Positions 1-7,484 of a stretch of 32,328 bases of DNA are shown here, one piece after another; positions within the stretch are counted from its first letter, which is position 1, and each line of letters starts with the position of its first letter. The notes under the pieces are model-generated. The model ran no database searches and was not told the DNA's origin. It saw only the letters and a list, made by a program, of their open reading frames with translations. The position numbers and the translations under genes were made by a program. The stretch is from Candidatus Accumulibacter vicinus (GTDB lineage: Bacteria; Pseudomonadota; Gammaproteobacteria; Burkholderiales; Rhodocyclaceae), in contig DIME01000049.1 in NCBI GenBank assembly GCA_002425405.1, positions 1-32,328 on the forward strand. Reading direction: 5' to 3'.

Positions 1-429
1 GCGGTTAGCGCCTCCAGGCGACTCCCTCGTATCAGGCATACCAGACGGCGTTCTTCGGCGGGGACGGGTGGCGCCCACGGATCGTCAAAACTGGAAAAAA
101 CCGGGCGCCGACGACAAAAAAGCAGCGCAGCCTCGCCTCCGACGGCTGCCAGTAGGTCGACGCCAGCGCCAAAAATGCGTAGGGTATATTTTGGACGCTG
201 GAAAATCGACACATCGAAAATGTCTCGGCCCTGAATAGGCTGGCAAATCGCCTGCATTTGCGACATAATCACGAGTGGTGCCGCAGGCGAATTGGCTTCA
301 GACAGATCCCGCGTGCCCACGTACGCAGCATCGTCCGATCTTCGGGTTCCGAGTCACTGTAGAGAGCTGCATAACACCGTTGTTGGCGCCCGAATCGGCC
401 ACAAGCAAATCACACTATATGGAGTTGGC
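1..429. other. Upstream region of icd, no gene recognised
   Basis: No reading frame here looks like a real protein. A 60-codon minus-strand frame (32-214) has no recognisable family, no clear ribosome binding site and composition unlike a betaproteobacterial protein, so it is not called. The icd reading frame stays open upstream to about 292, but those codons do not resemble any isocitrate dehydrogenase. The stretch probably holds the icd promoter and leader. Confidence 0.5.
241..269 (+). promoter_or_regulatory. Weak sigma-70 promoter candidate for icd
   Basis: TGGCAA (241-246) and CATAAT (264-269) are separated by 17 nt. The -10 matches the consensus at five of six bases, but the -35 only at three of six. 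It would give a leader of about 155 nt before the icd start at 430. This is pattern matching only. Confidence 0.2.
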
Positions 430-1659
430 ATGAGCGCAAGTCTGATCAAAATCCCGCAGGGTGGCCAGAAAATCATTCCAGGGGACGCCATCCCCGATCA
501 CCCGATCATCCCGTTCATCGAAGGCGACGGTATCGGCGTCGACATTACGCCGGTGATGATCAAGGTTGTCGATGCGGCAGTTGCCAAGGCCTATGGCGGC
601 GTCAAGAAGATCCACTGGATGGAAGTGTACGCTGGCGAAAAATCGACCCAGATGTACGGTTCAGATGTCTGGTTGTCGGCCGAGACTCTCGACACGCTCA
701 AGGAATACTCGGTTTCGATCAAGGGGCCGATGACCACCCCGGTCGGTGGCGGCATCCGTTCGCTGAATGTGGCCCTGCGCCAGGAACTCGATCTCTACCA
801 GTGCGTCCGCCCGATCCAGTACTTCCGCGGCGTCCCCTCGCCGCTCAAGGATCCCTCGAAGACCAATATGGTGATCTTCCGCGAGAACACCGAGGACATC
901 TACGCCGGTATTGAATGGGAATCGGGTTCGGATGGCTGCAACAAGGTCATCAAGTTCCTGCAGAACGAGATGGGGGTCAAGAAGATCCGCTTCCCGGCCA
1001 CTTCCGGCATCGGCATCAAGCCGATTTCGAAGGAGGGCACCGAGCGTCTGGTGCGTGCCGCAATCAAGTACGCGATCGCCAACAAGCGCCGCTCGGTCAC
1101 CATCGTACACAAGGGCAACATCATGAAGTTCACCGAAGGGGCCTTCCGTGACTGGGCCTACGCCCTGGCCAAGAACGAGTTCGGGGGAGTCGAGATCGAC
1201 GGCGGACCATGGCTCAAGCTCCCGAATGGCATCGTCATCAAGGACTCGATCGCGGATGCCTTCCTGCAGCAGATTCTGCTGCGCCCGGCGGAATACGACG
1301 TGATCTGCACCACCAACTTGAACGGCGATTACATTTCCGACGCCCTGGCCGCACAGGTCGGCGGTATCGGCATCGCTCCAGGTGCCAACATCTCCGACCA
1401 GTATGCCTGCTTTGAAGCCACGCACGGCACAGCGCCGAAATACGCCGGCCTCGACAAGGTGAACCCGGGTTCGCTGATCCTCTCTGCCGAAATGATGCTC
1501 CGTCACCTCGGCTGGATCGAAGCCGCCGACCTGATCATCACGGCAATGGAAGCGGCGATTGGCGACAAGGTCGTGACCTACGATTTTGCGCGTCTGATGG
1601 AAGGTGCGACCGAAGTGTCCTGCTCCGAGTTCGGCGACGCGATGATTGCCCGCATGTAG
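430..1659 (+). CDS. icd: NADP-dependent isocitrate dehydrogenase
   Basis: Cytosolic TCA-cycle enzyme that oxidatively decarboxylates isocitrate to 2-oxoglutarate with NADP. The 409-residue product matches the E. coli-type homodimeric Icd along its whole length. Visible signatures are the N-terminal PFIEGDGIG segment (about 28-36), the substrate loop GGGIRSLNVALRQ with Ser111, which corresponds to the serine phosphorylated by AceK in enterics, FRENTEDIYAGIEW, the VHKGNIMKFTEGAF segment, and the NADP determinants GTAPKYAG and VTYDFARLM. ATG 430 is chosen because GGAG (421-424) lies 5 nt before it and family members start with this MSASLIKIPQ-like segment; the frame is open further upstream but without homology. 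It is monocistronic: a strong terminator follows. AceK control is possible since the serine is present, but no aceK is in view. Confidence 0.97.
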   Translation: MSASLIKIPQGGQKIIPGDAIPDHPIIPFIEGDGIGVDITPVMIKVVDAAVAKAYGGVKKIHWMEVYAGEKSTQMYGSDVWLSAETLDTLKEYSVSIKGPMTTPVGGGIRSLNVALRQELDLYQCVRPIQYFRGVPSPLKDPSKTNMVIFRENTEDIYAGIEWESGSDGCNKVIKFLQNEMGVKKIRFPATSGIGIKPISKEGTERLVRAAIKYAIANKRRSVTIVHKGNIMKFTEGAFRDWAYALAKNEFGGVEIDGGPWLKLPNGIVIKDSIADAFLQQILLRPAEYDVICTTNLNGDYISDALAAQVGGIGIAPGANISDQYACFEATHGTAPKYAGLDKVNPGSLILSAEMMLRHLGWIEAADLIITAMEAAIGDKVVTYDFARLMEGATEVSCSEFGDAMIARM

Positions 1660-1690
1660 GCAGTGCCTTGACTGCCCTGCCGTATTGACA

Positions 1691-1713
1691 AGGCCCCCGC
1701 AAGGGGGCTTTGT
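1691..1713 (+). terminator. Intrinsic terminator after icd
   Basis: GCCCCC (1693-1698), a GCAA loop and GGGGGC (1703-1708) form a six-pair GC stem, extendable by weaker outer pairs, followed by a T-rich run (TTTGTTCTT). It lies 31 nt after the icd stop and just upstream of the ribosome binding site of the next gene, so it should separate icd from the CoA-transferase gene. Confidence 0.75.
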
Positions 1714-1730
1714 TCTTCCAGGACCGATTC

Positions 1731-2945
1731 ATGAACCCATCGAACAAACCACTTGCCGGCCTGACGGTCATCGAACTCGGCAGCCTGATTGCCGGCCCTT
1801 TCGCCGCGCGCATCCTCGCCGAATTCGGTGCCGAGGTGATCAAGATCGAATCGCCCGACGGCGGCGATCCCCTGCGCAAATGGCGCAAACTCTACGAGGG
1901 CACCTCTCTGTGGTGGTATGTGCAATCGCGCAACAAGAAATCGCTGACGGTCAATCTCAAGCATGCGGCAGGACGTGAGATTGTCCGCAAGCTCATTGTC
2001 GAGGCCGACATCGTCGTCGAAAACTTCCGTCCCGGAGTACTCGAAAAGCTCGGGCTCGGCTGGGAGGCCCTGTCGGCAATCAATCCCGGTCTGGTGATGT
2101 TGCGTCTCTCGGGTTTTGGCCAGAACGGCCCGATGGCGCAGCAACCCGGTTTCGGTGCGATTGGCGAATCGATGGGTGGGCTGCGTTATGTGACCGGTTT
2201 CCCCGATCGGCCACCGGTCAAGACCGGAATCTCGATTGGCGATTCGATTGCCGCACTCTGGGGAGTGATCGGCACCTTGATGGCCCTGCGCCACAAGGTG
2301 CGGGGTGACGCCGACGGTAACGGCGGCCGTGGGCAGGTGGTCGATGTCGCGCTGTACGAAGCGGTGTTCGCGATGATGGAATCGCTGCTGCCCGAGTTCG
2401 ACGTCTTCGGCTTTGTTCGCGAGCGTACGGGCAACATCATGCCCGGCATCACGCCTTCGAACACCCACCGCACCTGCGACGGCAAACATGTGACGATTGG
2501 TGCCAATGGCGATGCGATTTTCAAGCGCCTGATGGGGGCGATCGGTCGCGACGATCTGGCCAACGATGCAGCGCTTGCCGACAACGCCGGTCGCGATGCC
2601 CGCCGCAGCGAACTCTACGCGGCCATCGACGCCTGGACGAGCACACATGACGAAACCGAGGTGCTTGGCGTCCTGACCGCTGCCGAAGTCCCGGCCTCGC
2701 GCGTCTACTCGATCGCCGACATTGTCGCCGACCCACAGTATCTGGCCAGGCAAATGATCGAATCGGCCACCCTGCCTGACGGCAGGCCATTCAAGATCCC
2801 GGGCATTGTTCCCAAGCTTTCGGAGACGCCGGGCAGCACCGAATGGCTGGGACCGGCGCTCGGCGAACACACCGACGAGATGCTCGTGCGACTTGGCTAC
2901 TCGGCCATCGAGATCGGTGCCCTGCGCGATGCGGGCACCATATGA
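1731..2945 (+). CDS. CaiB/BaiF family III CoA-transferase
   Basis: Predicted cytosolic enzyme moving coenzyme A between carboxylic acids by the family III mechanism (formyl-CoA:oxalate, carnitine, 2-methylacyl-CoA types). The 404-residue product has the N-terminal LAGLTVIELGSLIAGPFAAR block, the EFGAEVIKIESPDGGDPLR block and VVENFRPGVLEKLGLG, all family hallmarks, then GFGQNGPMAQQPGF. The Asp of QVVDVALYEAV (about residue 205) sits in the region of the catalytic aspartate. ATG 1731 follows CCAGGA at 1718-1723; the frame is open a little further upstream (TTG 1710), but the ATG matches family length. The substrate cannot be told: no dehydrogenase, ligase or transporter is adjacent. The thioredoxin-like gene starts 21 nt after the stop, so the two may be co-transcribed. 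Confidence 0.9.
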   Translation: MNPSNKPLAGLTVIELGSLIAGPFAARILAEFGAEVIKIESPDGGDPLRKWRKLYEGTSLWWYVQSRNKKSLTVNLKHAAGREIVRKLIVEADIVVENFRPGVLEKLGLGWEALSAINPGLVMLRLSGFGQNGPMAQQPGFGAIGESMGGLRYVTGFPDRPPVKTGISIGDSIAALWGVIGTLMALRHKVRGDADGNGGRGQVVDVALYEAVFAMMESLLPEFDVFGFVRERTGNIMPGITPSNTHRTCDGKHVTIGANGDAIFKRLMGAIGRDDLANDAALADNAGRDARRSELYAAIDAWTSTHDETEVLGVLTAAEVPASRVYSIADIVADPQYLARQMIESATLPDGRPFKIPGIVPKLSETPGSTEWLGPALGEHTDEMLVRLGYSAIEIGALRDAGTI

Positions 2946-2966
2946 ATCCCGACACAAGGGACCAGA

Positions 2967-3293
2967 ATGAACCGGCCATTTGCAGCAGTCGAACCATTGC
3001 GTTCGCAGATCGATGCGCTGCCGGGTCCAGCGCTGATCGAATTCGGAGCACCGTGGTGCGGCTACTGTCTCGCGGCGCAGCCCTTGCTTGAAGCTGCATT
3101 GGCGGCCTACCCGAACCTACCACATGTCAAGATCGAGGATGGTCCGGGGCGCCGCCTGGGCCGTTCGTTTCAGGTCAAACTGTGGCCGACGCTGATCTTC
3201 ATCGCGCAGGGACAGGAACTCGCGCGGCTGGTCAGACCAACGACTGTCGACGAAATCGTTCAGGCGCTGCGCCGCTTTCCAGGCCAGGTTTGA
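2967..3293 (+). CDS. Thioredoxin-family protein, WCGYC active site
   Basis: Small (108 residue) thioredoxin-fold protein. The redox motif Trp-Cys-Gly-Tyr-Cys is at residues 30-34 behind a beta strand (LIEFGAP), and the cis-proline region LWPTLIFIAQG comes later, as in thioredoxins. It has no signal peptide or membrane segment, so it should act in the cytosol on disulfides. The CGYC dipeptide differs from the CGPC of standard thioredoxin, so it may be a specialised reductant or a weak oxidoreductase. ATG 2967 has AAGGGA (2956-2961) at good spacing. It follows the CoA-transferase gene closely; a functional link is not evident. Its stop codon lies inside a long imperfect stem-loop. Confidence 0.85.
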   Translation: MNRPFAAVEPLRSQIDALPGPALIEFGAPWCGYCLAAQPLLEAALAAYPNLPHVKIEDGPGRRLGRSFQVKLWPTLIFIAQGQELARLVRPTTVDEIVQALRRFPGQV

Positions 3294-3335
3294 CGGTGGG
3301 GTGGAACGCCGCCAGGCGGTTCCACCACCCAAACC
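3288..3335. other. Long imperfect stem-loop over the thioredoxin-gene stop
   Basis: GGTTTG (3288-3293) pairs with CAAACC (3330-3335), and GGTGGAAC (3300-3307) pairs perfectly with GTTCCACC (3319-3326); the bases between are partly complementary. It lies between two convergent genes, where a bidirectional terminator would be expected, but neither side has a U-run. It may be a Rho-linked or RNA-stabilising hairpin. Confidence 0.45.
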
Positions 3336-3357
3336 TCAGGCCTCACTCCCTGGCAAG

Positions 3358-3462
3358 TCAAGTCGACGGATCGACCAGGACCGCTACTATGGTCAGGTCG
3401 TTCACCACCTTATCAAGCACGTGCCCACTTTGGGTCTCCAACAAGATCGGTGACAAGGGCAT
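3358..3462 (-). CDS. Possible small protein of 34 residues
   Basis: Short minus-strand frame just downstream of the glycine-zipper lipoprotein gene. The support is a purine-rich GAGGGGAG ribosome-binding-like sequence directly before ATG 3462, third-position GC of roughly three quarters, and a product with an ordinary bacterial composition including a hydrophobic NDLTIVAVLV stretch. I recognise no family, and the frame could equally be chance in a 200-bp intergenic region. The hydrophobic part is too short and too charged around it to be a sure membrane segment. Confidence 0.22.
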   Translation of the reverse strand: MPLSPILLETQSGHVLDKVVNDLTIVAVLVDPST

Positions 3463-3500
3463 CACTCCCCTCGGTCTTGCTGCGCGCATGTTGGCCAGGC

Positions 3501-4103
3501 CTATTTGCGTTGGGGAGAAACACCCTCCGGCGGCAGCGTGTTCGGCGGCGGATAGTTCGGCAGGGGTTTGGGCTGCGGTGGCAGGTCCGGTGCAGGCGTG
3601 CCGGGCGGCGGATAGCCCGGTGGAGGCGCTCCGGGTGGCAGGTAATTCGCCGGTGCCTGGCGGTACACGGCCGACCCCGGCACTTGGTTCCCACGCGAGT
3701 ACATGCACTGAACATAGGCCATGTTGTAGCGCCGCTGCAGTTCGTAGGAAGTCAGATAGGCAGTGTGGCCACTCGCGGAGCTGCCAAAAACCAGTCCGGT
3801 CCCCGCACCGATCGCGGCACCCTGGCCCGCTCGGCCGGTCGCTGAACCGATGATCGCACCCGCGGCAGCGCCAATGGCGGTCGCCACCACGGCTGGGCTG
3901 ACGGCCGCATCGGCAGCCGCCTGGCCGACGGGCGCCGTCAGCGCCCATGCGTATTGCTGGCAGGCGATGTCATCGTCCCGGAAATGCTCGAAGGATTTTT
4001 GTTGCCCCGGCAGGACCAGCACCGTGGGACCGGTCGGTATGGTCACGCACCCTGTCATGAACAAGCTGGCCGCAAGCAACCGCAAGAACATTAGTTTTTC
4101 CAT
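3501..4103 (-). CDS. Glycine-zipper lipoprotein with proline-rich tail
   Basis: Predicted outer-membrane or periplasmic lipoprotein of 200 residues. The N-terminus MEKLMFLRLLAASLFMTGC is a lipoprotein signal with the lipobox FMTGC (lipidated Cys19). In the middle, about residues 70-110, is an Ala/Gly-rich glycine-zipper segment (VVATAIGAAAGAIIGSATG, then GAAIGAGTGLVFG) like those of small envelope proteins that insert in or line membranes. The last 55 residues are a proline-rich tail with repeated PPPG/YPPP units. The start at 4103 is supported by GGAG 7 nt upstream (CTCC at 4111-4114 on the plus strand). It lies 19 nt downstream of the Gly/Tyr-rich gene on the same strand, so the two are probably one transcript. 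Function is unknown; an envelope structural or stress role is the family-level guess. Confidence 0.75.
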   Translation of the reverse strand: MEKLMFLRLLAASLFMTGCVTIPTGPTVLVLPGQQKSFEHFRDDDIACQQYAWALTAPVGQAAADAAVSPAVVATAIGAAAGAIIGSATGRAGQGAAIGAGTGLVFGSSASGHTAYLTSYELQRRYNMAYVQCMYSRGNQVPGSAVYRQAPANYLPPGAPPPGYPPPGTPAPDLPPQPKPLPNYPPPNTLPPEGVSPQRK

Positions 4104-4122
4104 GATGAGTCTCCGTTGCGGC

Positions 4123-4614
4123 CTATTGCGCCAGCTTGGGTCGCGTCTTCACACTCGTGTCCGCCTGCGGCAGCACCCGTATCCAGGCCTGGCTGCAATC
4201 CCGAACGTAAGGGTAGTAGCCCGCCGGTTGGGTGCAATAAAACCAGAACGTCGGTGGCGAGCCGGCATTGCCTGCCACGGCTGGCGGACCCGGAGGGGAT
4301 TGAGCAGGCAGCGGGGCTCCCTCGACTGGCTGCTCAACATAGACTGTTGGGGCTACCGCGTAGCTTGTGGCATAGGGGATGAATCCGTAGGAATAAGCAT
4401 AGGGCCAAGCACCCCAATAAGCGGGCCCGCCAATATAAAACCCGGCGCCTGGACCCCAGTAGGCCCCTCTCCATCCGCCATGGTAGCCATGCCAGCCACC
4501 GTAATGACCTCCGTAGAAGCCACCGACGACGACACGGCCATAGGCCATTGCGGTGCCGCTCCCAATCGCACACAGCGCCAGCGCTGCCAACCACCCAAGC
4601 AGACGTCTCTTCAT
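4123..4614 (-). CDS. Exported Gly/Tyr/Trp-rich protein of unknown function
   Basis: A 163-residue product with a clear Sec signal peptide (MKRRLLGWLAALALCAIGSG, then TAMA and a cleavage site around residue 24). The mature N-terminal half is full of Gly, Tyr, Trp and His (GGFYGGHYGGWHGYHGGWRG), a low-complexity make-up seen in small surface or envelope proteins of betaproteobacteria. The C-terminal half carries a conserved-looking block with two cysteines, WFYCTQPAGYYPYVRDCSQ, then WIRVLP, which could form a disulfide after export. The strong AAAGGAG ribosome binding site is 8 nt before ATG 4614. It is followed after 19 nt by the glycine-zipper lipoprotein gene, probably in one operon of envelope proteins. 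No enzymatic motif is visible. Confidence 0.75.
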   Translation of the reverse strand: MKRRLLGWLAALALCAIGSGTAMAYGRVVVGGFYGGHYGGWHGYHGGWRGAYWGPGAGFYIGGPAYWGAWPYAYSYGFIPYATSYAVAPTVYVEQPVEGAPLPAQSPPGPPAVAGNAGSPPTFWFYCTQPAGYYPYVRDCSQAWIRVLPQADTSVKTRPKLAQ

Positions 4615-4781
4615 TACGGCGACTCCTTTGCCTCATGCGTGCGTGACAGGCAACCCAGCCAAGTCAGGCGCGAATGCGCCCATTATCTTCGCTTTTTCCC
4701 TGTTCGGGAACATCATCAGGGTTTGCCAACGCCGTCGGGCATGGAACGGTTCGCCTCGCCTTGCGGCTGGGTCATGGCAAC

Positions 4782-5717
4782 TCAACCCGGCACCAGGAAG
4801 TCGCGGCTGACGCCGTCGCCCAATTCGAAGATACGATCCATGAAATCGGTCAGGTACTCGTGCAGTCCCCCGGCCAGAACATCTTCGATGCGCGCGAAAT
4901 GCAGGCGGGCATGCAGCACACCGGCCTGCCGCACGGTCTCGGCAGAAGCCTTGTTGGCAACCAGTTGCAGCATGCGAACAATGCCGTCGGCGCAGGCATG
5001 CAAGGACCTTGGCAGGTCCTCGCGCAGGATCAGCAATTCGGCAACTCGCCCTGGCGTGATGGCGTCACGGTACACCTTGCGATAGACCTGAAATGCGGAC
5101 AGCGAGCGCAACAGGGCACCCCAGCGATAGAAGTCGCTGGCCCCTTCGTCGTCATTCTGGCGCAGGATGTGATATTGCATATCGAGAATGCGCGCGGTGT
5201 TATCTCCCCGCTCAAGCAGTCCGCCGAGGCGGATGAAGTGCAGCGCATCGTCCTTGAGCATGGTCCCGAAAGTCACGCCGCGCGTGACCGCCGAACGCAG
5301 CTTGACCCAGTCGAAGAACTCGCTGATGCCACGCGCGAGAATATGTTCGAAGTTCTGCTGCCGAAGTTCGATCCAGGTCGCATTGACGCTCTCCCACATC
5401 TCGGCAGTCATGGTGCCGCGAACGGCATGCGCATTTTCGCGCGCAGCGCGCAGACAATTGAAGATCGACGAAGGATTGGCGGAGTCCGAAACCATGAAAC
5501 GCAGGACGCTCTCGACGTTGACCTCGCGGTAGTTCTCCGCAAAAGCAGCTTCCAGGCTGTTCAACGCGAGTATGGCACGCCAGTTTTCATTGCGTGAGGC
5601 AACGGATTGGGGCACCAGCGACATCTGGTAGGAAACATCGAGCAGACGCGCGAGGTTCTCGGCACGTTCGGTATAACGCGCCATCCAGTAAAGGTGATCA
5701 GCTGTGCGGCTCAACAT
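4782..5717 (-). CDS. Alpha-E domain protein, stand-alone (COG2307-like)
   Basis: A 311-residue all-helical protein of the alpha-E family, the partner of circularly permuted ATP-grasp amidoligases. The N-terminal signature MLSRTADHLYWMARYTERAE is closely similar to the SRVVENLYWFGRYAERTDKT segment in the C-terminal half of the fusion at 15342-17903. Later blocks typical of the family include GDNTARILDMQYHIL, EASDFYRW-like ASDFYRWGALLRSLSAF and LPRSLHACADGI. The frame is open about 30 codons upstream, but the start at 5717 has AGGGAG upstream and begins exactly at the conserved block. It lies 19 nt downstream of the ATP-grasp gene and is surely co-transcribed with it. Its biochemical role is not established; it is thought to assist or modify the ATP-grasp reaction. 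Confidence 0.88.
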   Translation of the reverse strand: MLSRTADHLYWMARYTERAENLARLLDVSYQMSLVPQSVASRNENWRAILALNSLEAAFAENYREVNVESVLRFMVSDSANPSSIFNCLRAARENAHAVRGTMTAEMWESVNATWIELRQQNFEHILARGISEFFDWVKLRSAVTRGVTFGTMLKDDALHFIRLGGLLERGDNTARILDMQYHILRQNDDEGASDFYRWGALLRSLSAFQVYRKVYRDAITPGRVAELLILREDLPRSLHACADGIVRMLQLVANKASAETVRQAGVLHARLHFARIEDVLAGGLHEYLTDFMDRIFELGDGVSRDFLVPG

Positions 5718-5736
5718 TTCGGCTCTCCCTGTATGC

Positions 5737-7155
5737 TCAGTTTTCCAGTACCCAGGTGTCCTTGGTCCCACCGCCCTGCGAGGAGTTGACGACCAGCGAG
5801 CCTTCACGAAGTGCCACCCGGGTCAGGCCGCCTGGAACCATCCGGATACCGCACTTGCCTGACAGGACAAAGGGACGCAGGTCGAGGTGACGCGGCGCAA
5901 TCCCGGCCTCAACGAACGTCGGACAATTGGATAGGGCCAGCGTAGGCTGCGCGATGTACTTCTCGGGAGAAGCCAGTATCCGGGTACGGAATTCCTCGAT
6001 CTCGGATTTGCTCGACGCCGGCCCGACCAGCATGCCGTAGCCGCCAGCGCCATGCACCTCCTTGACTACCAGTTCCGGCAGGTGCGACAGCACATACTTC
6101 AGGTCATCCGGCTTGCGCAGCATCCAGGTTGGAACATTGTTGAGTTTCGGTTCCTCACCGAGGTAGAAGCGGATCATCTCCGGTACGTAGGGGTAGATCG
6201 ACTTGTCATCGGCAACGCCCGTACCGATGGCGTTGGCCAGCGTGACATGTCCGGCGCGATAGGCGGCAAGCAGCCCCGGAACACCCAGCATCGAATCTTT
6301 GTTGAACACCAGCGGATCCAGAAAGTCATCATCGAGCCTGCGGTAGATCACATCGACCCGCTGCGGGCCCTGCGTGGTACGCATGAATACCGTTTCGTCC
6401 TTGACGAAGAGGTCCCTTCCCTCGACGAGTTCGATACCCATCTGTTGTGCCAGGAAGGTATGTTCGAAATAGGCGCTGTTATAGGCACCCGGCGTCAGCA
6501 ACACGACGGTCGGATCGGTCACCCCTTTGGGTGCCACGGTACGCAGGTTTTCCAGCAACATATCCGGATAGTGCTGAACCGGTGCGATCATCTGGCGTGA
6601 AAAAAGCTCGGGGAAGAGCCGCATCATCATCTTGCGGTCTTCGATCATGTATGAGACACCCGAGGGTACTCGCAGGTTGTCTTCGAGGACGTAGGACTTG
6701 CCGGCTCCGGCACGCACGATGTCGACCCCGGCGATATGAGCGTAAATGTCCGATGGCACGTCGATGCCGATCATCTCGGGGCGAAACTGCGCGTTGTCCA
6801 GTACTTGCTCGGACGGAATGCGACCGCTCTTGAGGATCGCCTGCTCATGGTAAATGTCGTTCAGGAAAGCATTGAGTGCCTTGACCCGCTGCCATAGTCC
6901 TGCCTGCAGCGACTGCCATTCAGCCGCCGGGATGACGCGCGGGATGATGTCGAAGGGAATCAGACGTTCGGTGCCGGACTCCTCTCCGTAGACGGCAAAG
7001 GTGATACCGACACGGTGAAATGCAGTATCGGCTTCAACCCGCTTGCGCTCCAGACGCTCGACCGGCATCGTTGCCAGCCATTCGGCAAAGGCCCGATAAT
7101 GGGGCCGCAGCGTGCCTGTCGAATCGTACATCTCGTTGTAGAAATCTGCGCTCAT
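5737..7155 (-). CDS. Circularly permuted ATP-grasp protein (COG2308-like)
   Basis: A 472-residue predicted ATP-dependent carboxylate-amine ligase. Family hallmarks are DEMYDSTG-like NEMYDSTGTLRPHY at the start, GITFAVYG, PFDIIPRVI, VLEDNLRVPSGVSYMIEDR (about 166-184), VVLLTPGAYNSAYFEH, VDVIYRRLDDDFLDP, a glycine loop VVKEVHGAGGYGMLVGP, and the C-terminal GGLTRVALREGSLVVNSSQG followed by GGTKDTWVL. ATG 7155 is chosen because the frame upstream has no homology; GGTGG lies 8 nt before it. Such enzymes are predicted to form amide bonds on peptides or small molecules, with acyl-phosphate intermediates, but the substrate is unknown. The alpha-E gene follows after 19 nt. A second version of the pair is fused at 15342-17903; this stand-alone copy keeps the glycine loop which the fused copy replaces. 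Confidence 0.9.
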   Translation of the reverse strand: MSADFYNEMYDSTGTLRPHYRAFAEWLATMPVERLERKRVEADTAFHRVGITFAVYGEESGTERLIPFDIIPRVIPAAEWQSLQAGLWQRVKALNAFLNDIYHEQAILKSGRIPSEQVLDNAQFRPEMIGIDVPSDIYAHIAGVDIVRAGAGKSYVLEDNLRVPSGVSYMIEDRKMMMRLFPELFSRQMIAPVQHYPDMLLENLRTVAPKGVTDPTVVLLTPGAYNSAYFEHTFLAQQMGIELVEGRDLFVKDETVFMRTTQGPQRVDVIYRRLDDDFLDPLVFNKDSMLGVPGLLAAYRAGHVTLANAIGTGVADDKSIYPYVPEMIRFYLGEEPKLNNVPTWMLRKPDDLKYVLSHLPELVVKEVHGAGGYGMLVGPASSKSEIEEFRTRILASPEKYIAQPTLALSNCPTFVEAGIAPRHLDLRPFVLSGKCGIRMVPGGLTRVALREGSLVVNSSQGGGTKDTWVLEN

Positions 7156-7484
7156 GTTACTTACCACCAGTGAATGTGAAAGTCGCGTCAGTGACTCACG
7201 AATCTTCTCTCTCCCGAACCTGGGCGAGGGGCAGGGTGAGGAAGGGAGCGTCTGCAATCGCCATGATCGTCGGGCTACGGGAATCAAGCACAAACCGTGC
7301 CTGTACACAGCAACTACACCAATGCACGCCTCCGAAAGCACTGAAGACCGTGTTGGCGCCAGAAAACGGTGCGGCCCTACCGTAACAGGCACCTGCCTGG
7401 TGCATTGCTGGCACCATTCCGGCGGCACCAGCATGCTGCGATCTCTTCGTATCCGGACGGGAGCTCTGTCGAAGTCTGCATCGC
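7156..7484. other. Intergenic stretch between the ATP-grasp gene and the citrate synthase homologue
   Basis: About 330 nt between two genes on the same (minus) strand. I see no convincing gene, no strong -10/-35 pair and no terminator with a U-run after the citrate synthase stop. It contains several short imperfect GGTGC/GCACC repeats near 7395-7440. The size suggests that the ATP-grasp/alpha-E pair has its own promoter here, but I cannot place it. Confidence 0.4.

Noticed and set aside
32..214. Minus-strand 60-codon frame
   Set aside because: No ribosome binding site, no family, and unusual composition.
292..429. Possible 46-residue N-terminal extension of isocitrate dehydrogenase
   Set aside because: It has no similarity to the family, while ATG 430 has a good ribosome binding site and gives the standard start.
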